DNA of 64,000 nt from contig BCHH01000003.1 in NCBI GenBank assembly GCA_001599595.1, positions 1,114,194-1,178,193 on the forward strand, given 5' to 3'. The position numbers and the translations under genes are program-made. The notes beneath the pieces are model-generated. The model saw only the letters and a list, made by a program, of their open reading frames with translations. It was not told the origin of the DNA and did not search any database. Shown piece after piece: positions 11,173 through 22,029 of the stretch. The stretch's first letter is position 1. Each line of letters opens with the position of its first letter. Source of the DNA: Beverwykella pulmonaria (Eukaryota; Ascomycota; Dothideomycetes; Pleosporales; Melanommataceae).

Positions 11173-13863
11173 TCAACCATTCTGCCTCCTTGGCATATCT
11201 ACGAGGCGAGGTGTCTCAGCCAAGATTCCGTCCTCATTCATGTCCCACAACAAAATATGACGTGACCCGACAATGATAACAAAGCACGCCAGCAACTCAA
11301 GAGTTTGTTCCTGCATCGGTTCCTGCATGTCATTGCTCTCGATCTTGATCTTTCTTAGTTGTTGCACATCATTGCTCTTGATATAACTGGTTAGTTGCGG
11401 GGCTTCTTTTTCCTTGACCCATTCTTGAATTGTGTAGATTCTGTCCTTGTTGTTTTTGTCCCGGTGGATTTTGTCCCAGGAGCCGAATCTGAGCTGAAGA
11501 ATTTGCTGGAGGTTGTACTCGCAGAGAGTGTCTGCTTTATCGACAACGCCTCTACCACGCATATCCAGGTAGTTGATTCGGTAGAACTTCCATTCAGTAA
11601 CGATTAGTTGTCTAGAAGTCTGGAGGAGAAGATCAATTCGGCCGTTTGTTCGGTTTGGCTACACGAGACGTTAGATATCGTCTAGCTAATGGCAAGTAAT
11701 GAATTACCTTTATCACCTTGAACTCAACGCGTGGAGCAAGATCAGGGTTTCGCATGAGGCAGAAATAGAAGCTATCCCGATGCTTTTCTTCATTTGTTTG
11801 GGTAAGATCTGTGTAGTTGTTGTCCCGTTGCGTCATCAATTCTCGATAACAAGCCAGTGTTGGTTCGAGTTCCCCTTCGGCAGCGAGAAGCTTAAGTGCT
11901 TCTGGGAGAGTTTGACGTAGGTCAAATCTATCGAGAACTGCGCCAGCGATTCGCTCTGCCGCAACACTATTTGGTATCTTGAGGTGCTTTGTCGGCTCTC
12001 GCAGGTCAAACGTAAGGCCGCCAAAGTAGACGACTAGTGAACGCCACGATCCTTCGCCTTTAGCCCCCTCACTCTAGAAGAGATTTAAGTTAGCACAAAC
12101 AGGGGCTGGGGCTAAGATATTAACATACCAAGTCTTGAAGCGTAAATTCGGATTTGAATCGGTGGTACTCGATAGGCGCAAAGTCTCCATTTTCATCGCG
12201 CTTTAGTGCGTTCTCAAAGTCTCTTATCACATGCGCTGAACTAGCACACAACTTAAGAAAGTCCTCAGATACTTCAGAGTTTTCCGGGTCTTCAGTGCGT
12301 GGTCGTCGCTTCCGAATAAGAGACTCAAGATATGCCAAGCATGTCTCTGTGTTGTAAACCGTTTTGACCTTTTCATGTTGACAGAAATGATATCCGTTGA
12401 ACCATGTAGTCATATCTGAAAGAGAATCGTCGCAGGCTTTACGGACATCAAAAAGAGAATCGTTGGAGGCCTTATGGCTTTCGAAGATTCTCGTCAGGGC
12501 CTCATCCAAGTCCGAATATGTCAAACCACAGAGCCCGGATAAGTCACTCTCGAATGACATATTTGTCGCCACATTAAACACACTGCCGAGAGCGGATAAG
12601 GAGAGCGGTGAGATTCCCGTGATGAAAATTCTTCGGATTTGGTACTCGTCCTGGCCCAATAACTTTATTGTACCCCAGAAGGATTTGAAAGCCCTTTCAG
12701 CTACTTTTTTGTCCCAAGTGATCGAATTGTCTGCGGATCCAAGTGAGTTGAGGTAGGTATTAGAAAACGAATCGTACTCATCAACGAGTACGTAGATTCC
12801 TTCAGCAAGTCCCTTGTCTTGCTGAATCGCAGACCAAACTAACTGGACACACTCCTGAAGACTAATGTTGGGAAACTCTGGGTTAATATGTTGATATAGA
12901 TTAGCAAGGTTTCCGCCCAAGTAGGCAACATATTTGTTATAGAACTTCTTGATGGACTGATTTAAGAAACAGGTGAATGCCTTATTCGTCTGCGCAGGGT
13001 CTGAACCACTGTCGATCGCGGAAAAATCAAATTTCAAGACGAAGAACTGTCCAGGCGTAACCGTTCCATTGTCAATATCGTTTTGCACATCAAGGCCCTA
13101 CAGTGATTGAAAGAGAAGTAAGTTCTCACGTCAAGGCAATTAAGGATATTATTGCATACCTTGTAGAGTGATTTATGTTCCTCTGCATACTGAAGACCGT
13201 GGAAATGTTCCAGCATGCTTATAGTTAGTGATTTGCCGAATCGACGTGGGCGGCAGAAAAGGATAGAATTTCCGCATTCCTGCAACTTGGAGATATAACT
13301 AGTGCGATCGAAGTAACCATGGCCCTCTTCCCGTAAAAAATTGGAAAAAGTCGGATTTATCCCAGATTGAAAGGTTTTTAGCTCGCCGTTAATCATCAGG
13401 CTACTATTGCTGACTCGTCTCTTTGGTGAAGGCGGTATGTGGGCGTGAGGCGGACTCTTCCTCTTTCTCGTCTCAGGGTCTGTGGTGTGTTCTGTTGCCA
13501 TAATATGGATTAGTGTAAAGAGAACAAAGGTGCGTGGTCGGTGGACTTACCGGTGCTGGTATCTTGCTCCTTCGCTTTCTGTACCATACCGGCGGTCTCC
13601 CCTCCCGCTATCTCACTTGCTAGAGTCGCGAGATTCATGAGAGAGCCAGGAGACAGATTGGTGAACTCTTTGAAGAACTTCCCATTGTCAATGAGAGACA
13701 TTAAGGCATACCCTCGGATCTGTTCCGCTTTGAATATCTCAAATTCGGCATCTTCGAGCACGTTCGGTCGATTTTGTTGGATCCAGTTAAGCAGCTCCTC
13801 TGCATTCCAACTTTTTATGCTCTCGATCGTGGGCAAGGCCTGGCTGGCCTGCTTGGAGTCCAT
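11173..13863 (-). CDS. SAM-like / AAA-ATPase-like / PD-(D/E)XK nuclease protein
   Basis: Five exons: 13863-13551, 13491-13160, 13097-12129, 12073-11708 and 11658-11173, with introns of 59, 62, 55 and 49 bp. All splice phases agree, giving 821 aa. Residues about 10-90 form a helical SAM-like domain (SWNAEELLNWIQQNRP, then LMNLATLASEI). A Lys/Arg-rich segment follows (RKRKSPPH...PKRRVS), resembling a bipartite nuclear localisation signal. The AAA-ATPase-like domain (Pfam AAA-ATPase_like type) has the family P-loop CRPRRFGKS (about 190) and Walker B VLVDEYDS (about 322). The C-terminal domain (PDDEXK_9 type) keeps the nuclease signature: Asp669 in GRIDLLL and Glu682-x-Lys684 in VTEWKF. Fungal members have no settled function; intact ATPase and nuclease motifs suggest an ATP-driven DNA- or RNA-cutting enzyme. 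If translation began instead at 13501 (717 codons) the SAM-like part would be lost, but the exact phase match of the first intron favours the longer gene. A hAT relic lies just upstream. Confidence 0.8.
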
Positions 13864-15295
13864 GGTGGACGTAGGCAGAAGCGAGCACCAGCAGGCGTAG
13901 GAGTGGTGGTAGGGCAAGCGAGTAGAAAGAGAAGGCGCAGCGGCCAACCAGTGGACGATATTAGGGTCAGAATTCGAAGATGGGGAGAGAAGAAAAGCTT
14001 TGTTGGGGATAATGGTGGTTGGGCTAAGTTTGTTGGAGAAGAGTGGCGACACAAACAACTTTGTGACGCGCGTGCCAAGACACGGAAGACCGCTAAACCT
14101 AAACAGGGTACCTCGCCACTCCCTCTGTGGGATGTATTCAAAGCCGCCGCCGCAAGTACCGATAACGAGACCTATACCGATATTCTACTGCAATCAGAAG
14201 TAGCCTCAGCGGCGCCTGAGGAAAGGACAAAGAAGCGTGGACGCAAGAGGAATGCAGATGAGGCGTTTATGGGCATGGAGAGCGTAACTGTGCTTCAGAA
14301 GCTTCATAACATCATGGTATGGCTTCAGAACTCAACTACACGTATGGATCGGTGGCGTGATAAGGTAGGTATCCTACTAGGGGTCGATAACGCGACGCGA
14401 TGGTCGTCATGGCATACGTTAATCGGCAAAGTACTTAAAAGATGCGTACGACTAGGCCCTCGGCGACAACGTCGTAACAGGCGCGGATTGGGATTATCTA
14501 TAAATTACTCCAACCCTTTGCTTCAGCGAAATTGTGGATAGAAGGAGACAAAGCATTATTAGCACAAATTGTTAATGGCTATGGATTTATTACTAGCCTT
14601 TTATGAGAAAGAGAAGGTAATAAATACAGTGCTAATACTCTTAACACTACCCGCTGACATTGAATAGAAAGCCCATACAGTCAATCGAGATGATCGCGTG
14701 CTTCACTCCATTGATATGGGATGGTTTGTACTCAATAAATACTATATCCTTACGGACGACTCTCCCGCGTACGCCGCCGCAGTTCTACTCGATCCCACGA
14801 AACGCCTAGCCTACATTAAGAAGAATTGGCCACCGGAATGGCATTCCAACGTGATTAAGAGAGTCACACAACTTTGGGAAGCAGAATATAAGAACAAACG
14901 AGTCTTGGAGCCATCGCAAGATTTAACCAAGCGCACGACAACGGAGGAAGAGGTGGAGAAGAAGAAGAATGGGTACAATGAGGAGTTTAGTGAGGTGATT
15001 GATGCTATATCGGTTGAGCTACCAACGCCTGAAGCCGAGGATAATCTCGAAGCCTTTATCTCACACTCGGTTATCAAACTGGATGAAGGAGAGACGGCTC
15101 TCTCATGGTGGTTGAAACAACGGAAGAGATATCCGTGTCTTAGCTGCATGGCTATAGATATCCTCTCAATACCACCACAGTCAGTTGAGCCAGAGAGAAC
15201 CTTTTCTGGTGCTCGTCGGACGATGTCATGGGATAGGCTGTCGATGACGGTCCTTACGCTTTAAAAGGTGGAGTGTTTGGGTAACTGGTTAAAGC

Positions 15296-15306
15296 ATGGG
15301 CATATT
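15296..15306. repeat. Target-site duplication, left copy (11 bp)
   Basis: ATGGGCATATT flanks the LINE here and is repeated exactly at 16817-16827. Removing the LINE and one copy rejoins the hAT reading frame. Confidence 0.85.
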
Positions 15307-16816
15307 ATTATTATTATTTCTATTTACCGTCTGTTACCAGCCCTCTATAGAGCTATGCAGACTATTGCCTTAGGAAAAACCTATATACAAGGAAAACCTT
15401 GCGTGTGCCTTATGTGCTGTTTGTACGCTCTTGAGCGTATATAGCTTCTTTTCCTTAACTCTCAACCGCCCGTCCTGTCACGCTTGCCCCGTACAGGGGA
15501 AATCAAGAAAAGGGATTGAGTATAAGAGATAGTGAGGGTATGAGTAGGAAAGTAGGGGCGTAAGCGGGTAAGAGTTTTAGTTCAGTTCAGATAGTCGCTT
15601 CGCCGTCGTTGTTCCTTCGTTCCCGCAATGATAGCCCGTCTGCCTGTTAGTATCCATTGACTGCTTCATTTCTAGCTCCTTTGCCACTGTAAATTGCCGT
15701 AAGACGTTCTGTTGTATAAACCACTTTGCTACTACTCTTGCCTAAGGGAGATCGCCCAACACTACTAGTAGGCGTTCACTGCGCAGGTGAGGCATTAGTG
15801 TCCCGCAGTCGTATCTCGGGCAGTGGAAGATTACGTGTTGTACAGTCTGTTTGTGCCATCCGCACGTGCATTCCTTTGTGACGCCAGGGACATGCCAGGC
15901 AGTTAGCTATTTATTTAGTCTGATTGCTTCTGTGCGCATGAGAAATAGTGCTGTTGACTAAGCCTTTGTAAGATTGTTGTATAGCTAGCTTGGACCCTTC
16001 ACCCATGCTTCGCGCCACGTTGTCTCACTTTAGCTCGCCCTATGCTTTCTCCACTGTTTTGCCCATTCTAGGTCTAGCCATATTCTAGCTGGTTGTTTTG
16101 CTTGGTTGGTTCGGTTGGTTCAGTTGGTTTGGTTTAACTTGTTTTGTAGTTGTCGCTGGCGTGTTGCCTAGTGTTCGTTCCATCCTTGTATCTCAGCCGT
16201 CCTTGCTTTTGCTATGGTCCTTGTTGTCTCGCTTTGGGTTGGTGGTTTCTCCGTGCGTCCGTTTCGGCGTCGCGTAGCCATCGAGTCCCATACGGCTTGC
16301 GTTGTCTGTGATATTTCCTGTTCCACTAACGTATGCGCTGTACGGTCCGCGTATTGCATTGCTTGTTCTTCCGCCCATAGGTCTAGTGGGGGAACCCCTA
16401 TCTCGCGCTCAATAGCTGCACGAGGGGTTCCTTGTAGGCTCCTATGGCTTTCTGTAGGCATCTCTTCTAGATATCCGCAAGTGGCTTCATCGTGCTGGCC
16501 GGCAGTGGTTTTCAGTCGGGTCGCAGGCTCCACACCTGCGAGCCGTACATCATTGCTAGCCTGACCACAACCGTGTACAGGAGTCTTGATCTGTGCATTG
16601 AGGTTCCCCATATTGACGCGGTAATACGTGCCATCGCGTTGAACAATTCTTCTCCGCGTCTAGCTGCCTCAGTAGTGTGTTCTTTCCATTGCATCTTGGG
16701 GTCGACCCATATTCCTAGGATCCGAATTGTCTTTTGGCAGACCTCTGCCTCCTCGCCGTTGATCCGTACTGTACTCGCTAGGTCCCTGTTGTTTCCCCTT
16801 CTTCTAGTAAAGAAAT
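15307..16816 (-). mobile_element. 5'-truncated Tad-like LINE inserted in the hAT element
   Basis: On the minus strand the region encodes fragments of a non-LTR reverse transcriptase C-terminus: RTIRILGIWVDPKMQWKEH near 16700-16740, then LLYTVVVRLAMMYGSQVWSL, and, after a frameshift, AAIEREIGVPPLDLWAEEQA. It ends with a Cys/His knuckle region near 15800-15900 (CTCGWHKQTVQHVIFHCPRY). The 3' end on the minus strand has an AAT-rich tail (15301-15318). The element is about 1.5 kb, lacks the reverse transcriptase core and carries stops and shifts, so it is a dead 5'-truncated copy. Confidence 0.8.
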
Positions 16817-16827
16817 ATGGGCATATT
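16817..16827. repeat. Target-site duplication, right copy (11 bp)
   Basis: Exact second copy of ATGGGCATATT immediately after the 5' end of the LINE. Confidence 0.85.
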
Positions 16828-16905
16828 CAGGCAGTTGTGGATGATGATGATGATAGTTTCCCAGATGAGATGGAAACACATTTAGATGAAATTGATTGAT
16901 TGGTA

Positions 16906-18875
16906 GTTCTTTTTACAACAAAACTGTATCTAGAGAGTGGTGAGGGTGTCGCGTGAGCGTAGTACGCGTGCGTACTAGGTTCGCGCGAACTTCGCATTTG
17001 CCCAGGTATGTCCTCTTGCGTTTCCTGGGCCTGTCGGGAATGATGATGGGGCGCTCTGCCACTCGTTAGCCAATACCTTACAGTCCATCAGGGACCATAC
17101 CTTTCAAGCCCACTTCGTGAACCTCGGGGGTGGTAGTCTCGGGAGCGGGAGCGGGAGCGGTGGTCTCGGAAGCAGGAGCGGTAGTATCACAATGGCCTGC
17201 GTCGGCGGTCTCGGAAACTTGGGGAGCGGCTTTGTAGGGGGGTAGGCTGGCGGCCTCGGGCTCTTGACAACCGGTTAGGTCAACAATCTCCATCTCGGTC
17301 TCAGTCTCCATCCGATTCACAACGCGGATTCAACCATCACTTATTAGCATGCTACCATGAACCACCTCTCAATGAGATGATAGACACACCAAGAAGCAGC
17401 GGATTCGTGTTATAGTGTGGACAAAAGCAAGTTGCCTGGGACGAAATCTAGCCTAGGGCAGTGCAGTACAATGCCTCTGTAGGATCTTCGTTGATGGCAA
17501 GACAACGAGTACTAGGAGCTCTGAGCCCACACTCGCGCTTTATAATAAAAGCCGGAACGCTCTACACAATTGCGTCGAGGATCATAGTATTCGTAACAAA
17601 TCAGAGACCTTGCGCTTCTACCGTGTTGCAGATATGTGGGTTCATGCTCCATGCTGGCAGAGGTTCCTCAGAGGCACGAAGTCACTATTAAGGAGCCGCG
17701 GACTAGCCTGCCTTTATTGTCCATTTGATAATGCTATGCCTGAATCCATGCTCGAATCCCAACGAGCCTTCCTAATTACCAAGATATGAACGATCATGTG
17801 GAGTATTGTCTGCAGCGTCTAGAATGGCAGCAAGCCTCCCACGACCAACGGCATTTAACCGTGGGCCCAGTAATTGCACTTCGATCACTCACTGTAGGTA
17901 CCCATCAACCATCATCCCAGCCACGCCAAACTTTTCTTCGCCACTCCCATTAAGGTAATAGGACGCTTGAGTATCTGCCGTCTCTCACTGCTCTTCTCTG
18001 TCAACGTCCTCATATCCTCGACCTTCATTTTCCTATACATTACACTTACCACGAAATCTAAGAAGCCTACTGAGCAGCCTTATCCGTATAGGGAGGGTAG
18101 GTATGCGCAGTTAAGATCACTAGGGCGCTAGCTAATCACGAAAGCATCCAACGTCACTACAAGGATTTTGAACACATTTTTCTTAGCGCGACGTCATAAA
18201 CTTACTACAAGTTCCTTGTACTGCAGACGTAGCTGGCAGAGTTCAAACTAGCGATCCTCTTCCCTGTTAGCTTTCGCGACTTCTTCAATAGAGCGTATTG
18301 CGGCTGTTGATAGGATTATTAGCACGTTAAGATTGGCTGCAGCTCAGGCGGTTGCTTCTCTGTGGTCTGTGTGGGCAATGGCTTAGACGCCAATTATAGA
18401 AACAAGCAATAGGCTTTTGTACTTTTTTTCTAAACAACTTCAACAGACAGGTCCTGGCTAGTTACATGTCTTCGCATCTAGGGGCGTAGGCGGTGCTAGT
18501 TGAATGCTAAGATGTCAGTTCAATACGCTCTCTGGAAAGAACCAGAAGCGGGTGCCAGAGTTCAACTGCTCTGAGAGAATCACAAAATGAATGTAGGTTG
18601 ACCCAGCGATGCTAGGATCGCATTCTTATGTGCTCAGTTTGGCCTCGCGTGGAGAATAGGTATCTAAGTAATTGACAGCACTTAAGCTGTTGATGATGGT
18701 GAACAAAAGGGAGAGAAATTCGGGATTCTTCAAGCGTTGCGTGAGACTGCGTTATGTGTTCAATGGAATGTTTTGCGTCTATGGTAGTTGAACCAACGTG
18801 GGTGAATAGACTAGCACGTGGGACCACGGAAAGCGGGCTCGGGCGACATCATCATTCGGTGTTCTCCGAAATTTT
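16906..18875. other. Gene-poor accessory stretch
   Basis: Nearly 2 kb without a supported gene. A minus-strand frame at 17078-17320 encodes an 80-aa Thr/Ala/Pro-rich peptide with imperfect repeats (SETTAPAPAPETT) and an acidic N-terminus. It could be an exon of an unrecognised gene but has no visible partners. The DNA just after 16905 contains a palindromic GC-rich stretch (CGCGTGCGTACTAGGTTCGCGCG) that might belong to the hAT terminal region. Confidence 0.4.
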
Positions 18876-19478
18876 ATGAGCCTGTCTCTCCTGTACTCCT
18901 CCACCGCCATGAATATCATCTCCTTGCGCACGCGCGCTATTCTTCAACCGCGCCAACTGGCCCTGACTAGTCTCGCTACGTTCTCAATGGCTGCCCCAAC
19001 CCACGATTCGAGTTTTCCATGGCTAGTACGCAAGCACTTCCCGCGTCACTCTGCGTGGTCCTATACCTCCGCAGACTTTTCGCAATACGATGGGTCCCCA
19101 GACGACGACTTGTACGCCCATCCGCGCTTTGTCACGCACATGGACAACGCGGCGATTGCGAAACTCCGCGATTCTTATTCCCAAGTCCTCCCGCGATCAG
19201 GCCGAATACTAGACCTCTGTTCGAGCGGGATAAGTCACTATCCTGAAACTATTGAGGGCGCCGTGCGAAATGAGTATAGTCATACTCGGACTGGTACGCA
19301 AGGCCCCTTGAAAGACTCGTGGAAGATCCAGAGCGTGAAGCAAGTAGTGTACGCTCATTTCGGACCCGAAGGTTGCAACGGAGTCGATGATGAAGCACAG
19401 ACCATAGTCTTCGGATTGATGCCCTCCAACACGATTTTCCAAACCGTGGGCGTGAACATGCTAATGTATGCGGCTTGA
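18876..19478 (+). pseudogene. Truncated SAM-dependent methyltransferase-like gene
   Basis: The first 125 or so residues, best read from the Met at 18909 or 18990, match a fungal methyltransferase-like family: FPWLVRKHFPRHSAWSYTSA, YAHPRFVTHMDNAAIAKLRD, then the SAM-binding motif I region SGRILDLCSSGISHYP. Directly after this (about 19255) the sequence no longer resembles a methyltransferase, and the frame ends 70 codons later, so the remaining Rossmann core and substrate part are missing. The break looks like a recombination or deletion joint. It is probably non-functional, though a short transcript is possible. The N-terminus before the motif is Arg/Thr-rich and could be a mitochondrial presequence. 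Confidence 0.55.
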
Positions 19479-20064
19479 TGTCGCTCCGGTACACTCACAG
19501 CGCACGACAGCATCGCGATGATGACTTCTTTAAACATGGTATTCTGCAGTGAGTGTCCGAGGAGCCACAATCCGAGCATTTTCTCATACGCATTCTTCTC
19601 TGTTTGTTCCTTGTTCTCAGACTGCGTAGTCTAGAGACTCGCCAAACCGGTTTGAGTCCACGCCACCTACACTCCGAGATCATGCTTGTCGGGCGAGGTA
19701 GCTAAGGTGGGGTAGGGCCCTTGAGATCGGGTTACTTCATTCACCAAGTAACAGGTTGAAGTTTTCCATCTTCGTTGCGATTGGGTGGAAGCTAAGTATG
19801 CGGGACAAGGCCCCCAACGAGGAACACTTATAACCAAGTCATACTATTGTATGATTCCAGAACAAGAAAGCTTCACGTAGTGTCTACGTAGGTGTCTCAT
19901 GAATCAAACTCGCTCGAATACGAACAACGAACAACGACGCTAGCTTCGGCATGTTCAAGTAGTTCAACACGATTGGACTCCGATGTAAGATATCGCACTG
20001 CGAGTACTATCTAACACTAAAATCCACGCAGATTGCTTCACACAGACTCGTCCATCTACTCCAC
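19479..20064. other. Intergenic region
   Basis: About 0.6 kb between the methyltransferase relic and the ABM gene's 3' end. No feature is supported; a minus-strand frame at 19355-19579 overlaps the relic's divergent tail and might mark the foreign sequence joined there. Confidence 0.4.
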
Positions 20065-20839
20065 TCACAATTTCCCCAACTTCTCCTTCCCCAAAAATCC
20101 ATCGACGAACTTGACCCTCACCGCGCCCTTCACACCCGTCCTATCCTTCCCATTCTGTGCCTGGTTCTCCGCAATCGCCTTATTCTTCACATGCACCTTC
20201 TCGACAAACTCCCAGCTCTCGTACACCTCCACCGTCCTGACTTCCTTCCCCTTCTCCGCGTCCGCCAGCACCGTGTAGCTCTTCGTTCCCTCCTCGTTGG
20301 CCGAAACGTACTCGACGACCGACGTCCAGCCCTTCAGCGCATTTGGAACGGACCCTGGGCTGTACTCAAAGTTGGCGAGGACAATGGCCGGGTTGTCTGA
20401 GACCGAGGGCGGGGATTTGGAGAGCTTGTTCGCGACGATGGGTAGCGTGGAGACTTCCGGGGCCCCGGCGAGGACGTCGCCTGTGGTGAAGAGGTCGATT
20501 AGGTCTTTTACGGGCTGGGTCGCGAGGTGGGAGTCGCTTGCTGCTTGGGATGCGTATCTGGCGAGTTGAGTACGGGAATTGGGTGAGTAGAGAGACATGG
20601 AGGGACGCACTCTTCGATCATGTATAGCACCGTTCCTGTCGTGTCTTCGACGGGGAGCGTAACGGCATATCGCAGAACGCCTGGCTCGTTGGGCTCAGAG
20701 AATTCGATGATTTTGTGGAATGCAGCGAGGGTCTGGATGAGGTCAATTCAGCGCCGGACCGGAGGGGCTGCCGTCTTACCTTCACTCTGGACTCCCTGTC
20801 CTTGCAGACGAGTCTTGCGGTGGTGACAATTGGCGACAT
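20065..20839 (-). CDS. Two-domain ABM-type (antibiotic biosynthesis monooxygenase-like) protein
   Basis: Three exons: 20839-20780, 20732-20611 and 20557-20065, with introns of 47 and 53 bp (phases 0 and 2), give 224 aa. The N-terminal half reads as one ABM dimeric alpha/beta-barrel unit: IVTTARLVCK, a helix AAFHKIIEFSEPNEPGVLRY, then GTVLYMIEEYASQAASDSHL, with the typical end-of-domain helix PVKDLIDLF. The C-terminal half repeats the fold more loosely (VLANFEYSPGSVPNALKGW...VEVYESWEFVEKVHVKNKAI). Such proteins may be cofactor-free oxygenases or stress/quinone-handling proteins; the substrate is unknown. It is likely cytosolic. Splicing restores the IEEYAS junction typical of the family, which supports the second intron despite its GTGCGT donor. 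Confidence 0.75.
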
Positions 20840-21083
20840 GGTAAAGGCGATTGATTGTTGTAGGAGGGACAGAGTGCGGTGCGGTTGCGTTGTGGTTTTT
20901 GAGATGGGACCGGGAAGTATTCCGAGGCTCGGAACACCATTTCCGACCTGATGACGACTTACATCGTGGCTGCACGCGAACATTTCTTCTATACAAAGAC
21001 TTTCCTCTTCTGTCTCTTACCCACCATTCTCGCGATTCATATTAACCAACCTGGCGGATTTCTGGCCACCAGCGCCCACCACA

Positions 21084-21476
21084 GTGATCAGACGATCTCC
21101 TCTAGGAAGTAAACAGTTGTCCAACTTTTCCAAGCGCCGGCATCCGCCTACACCACCCGAACAGTACCCTACTGGGCCATCTTGCCGGTTGTTCTGTCCT
21201 CGCTGCGTGCGAATTTTACTGCAAAAGCATGGTGAAATACATGGCTCTGAGCTCACATGCGCTGGGGCCTCGAAATGGGTTGGCCAAGACCATCGAATGG
21301 AATGCGAGCGAAATTGGATCCACGAAGCGGCGGCGGAGGAGGGAAGGGCACCGCCACTAACCATCGAACATCATGTCGCGTTCATAGATATGGAGGAGTT
21401 CAAGAAGGCCGTGACGGAGAGAGCGATCCTGTTGGACGGGGAAATAGGCGTCTTGGCCTGCGACACAGACTTGTAG
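21084..21476 (+). CDS. Possible small Cys-containing hypothetical protein
   Basis: Open frame of 130 aa with RLFCPRCVRILLQKHGEIHG and later C/H residues (LTCAGASKW...MECERNW), ending in a helical segment (IDMEEFKKAVTERAILLDG). The Cys spacing is reminiscent of small zinc-binding fungal proteins, but no family is recognised. It could be spurious or part of a spliced gene. It starts about 245 bp from the ABM gene start in divergent orientation. Confidence 0.25.
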   Translation: MIRRSPLGSKQLSNFSKRRHPPTPPEQYPTGPSCRLFCPRCVRILLQKHGEIHGSELTCAGASKWVGQDHRMECERNWIHEAAAEEGRAPPLTIEHHVAFIDMEEFKKAVTERAILLDGEIGVLACDTDL

Positions 21477-21816
21477 CCGGCTCTGCGAGTGATCGAAAGC
21501 GACATGCGCTCCCAATTACGGACCTGGAAACCCCGTATTTCCTTGTCGCTGCTTTCCTTCCGATGATTGCCCGTGACCCCACTTAAAGATTATCCTGGCG
21601 GTGAAATCGACCGGCTCACCGCGAGCGTGACAGACGAAACCAGAGGCTGGCAATGAAGAAGCAGAACAGACCTAGTTTGCTTCATAAATAGAATCCCAAA
21701 GGGGGCTACCTTACAGGCGTTACTGCGCTCACTGTCCATTCGTGGACGGTTGAGGAAGGGCTAGAACAGAACACGTGCAATCTACAACGCGCTTAGATGG
21801 ATGTCGGATCGGTCAT

Positions 21817-22029
21817 ACCGTCTGCTGGCTTTCGTCCATGAAGAATGGTTGGCTTGGCGGTCGCTACATGAGCGCCACCTGGGCCGTGCGGGAGCTTTTG
21901 CAAAAGAAAGGCGAGATGCTAGCGAATTCGCATACGCTAATGAAGCGGTCCTCCGACACCGCATCCGATGGAGCAGAGTTGGTTCTACCCACTTCTAAGA
22001 TTTTAGCATGGAATGAAACGGATGGGTAG
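21817..22029 (+). pseudogene. C-terminal relic of a short-chain dehydrogenase
   Basis: A short plus-strand frame reads GWLGGRYMSATWAVRELLQK followed by KGEMLANSHTL. This resembles the GRY.SA.WDV.ELL...EI ending of fungal SDR-family proteins. Nothing upstream within 300 bp provides the Rossmann fold or the YxxxK motif, so only the tail remains. The identification rests on a 30-residue pattern and is tentative. Confidence 0.35.

Larger units (their letters stand above)
14100..16905 (+). mobile_element. hAT-family DNA transposon relic (interrupted by a LINE)
   Basis: Coding remains run in one frame. An internal block near 14280-14445 (LQKLHNIMVWLQNS...LLGVDNATRWSSWH) is typical of hAT transposases. 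It is followed by a degraded stretch with stops and a second block at about 14580-15261 ending in the hAT C-terminal dimerisation motif (ALSWWLKQRKRYPCLSCMAID...PPQSVEPERTFSGARR). The frame is cut by TAA at 15262-15264. It then continues (KVECLGNWLKHGHI) up to the LINE insertion and resumes after it (QAVVDDDDDSFPDEMETH) to a natural stop near 16900. Several in-frame stops make it non-functional. The 5' end and terminal inverted repeats were not found, so the left boundary is approximate. Confidence 0.8.

Noticed and set aside
13918..14140. Extension of the AAA/nuclease N-terminus to 14058
   Set aside because: The extra 65 residues are low-complexity and overlap the border with the hAT relic; Met at 13863 directly precedes the SAM-like domain.
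17461..17691. 76-codon plus-strand frame
   Set aside because: No homology pattern and surrounded by decayed DNA; probably chance.
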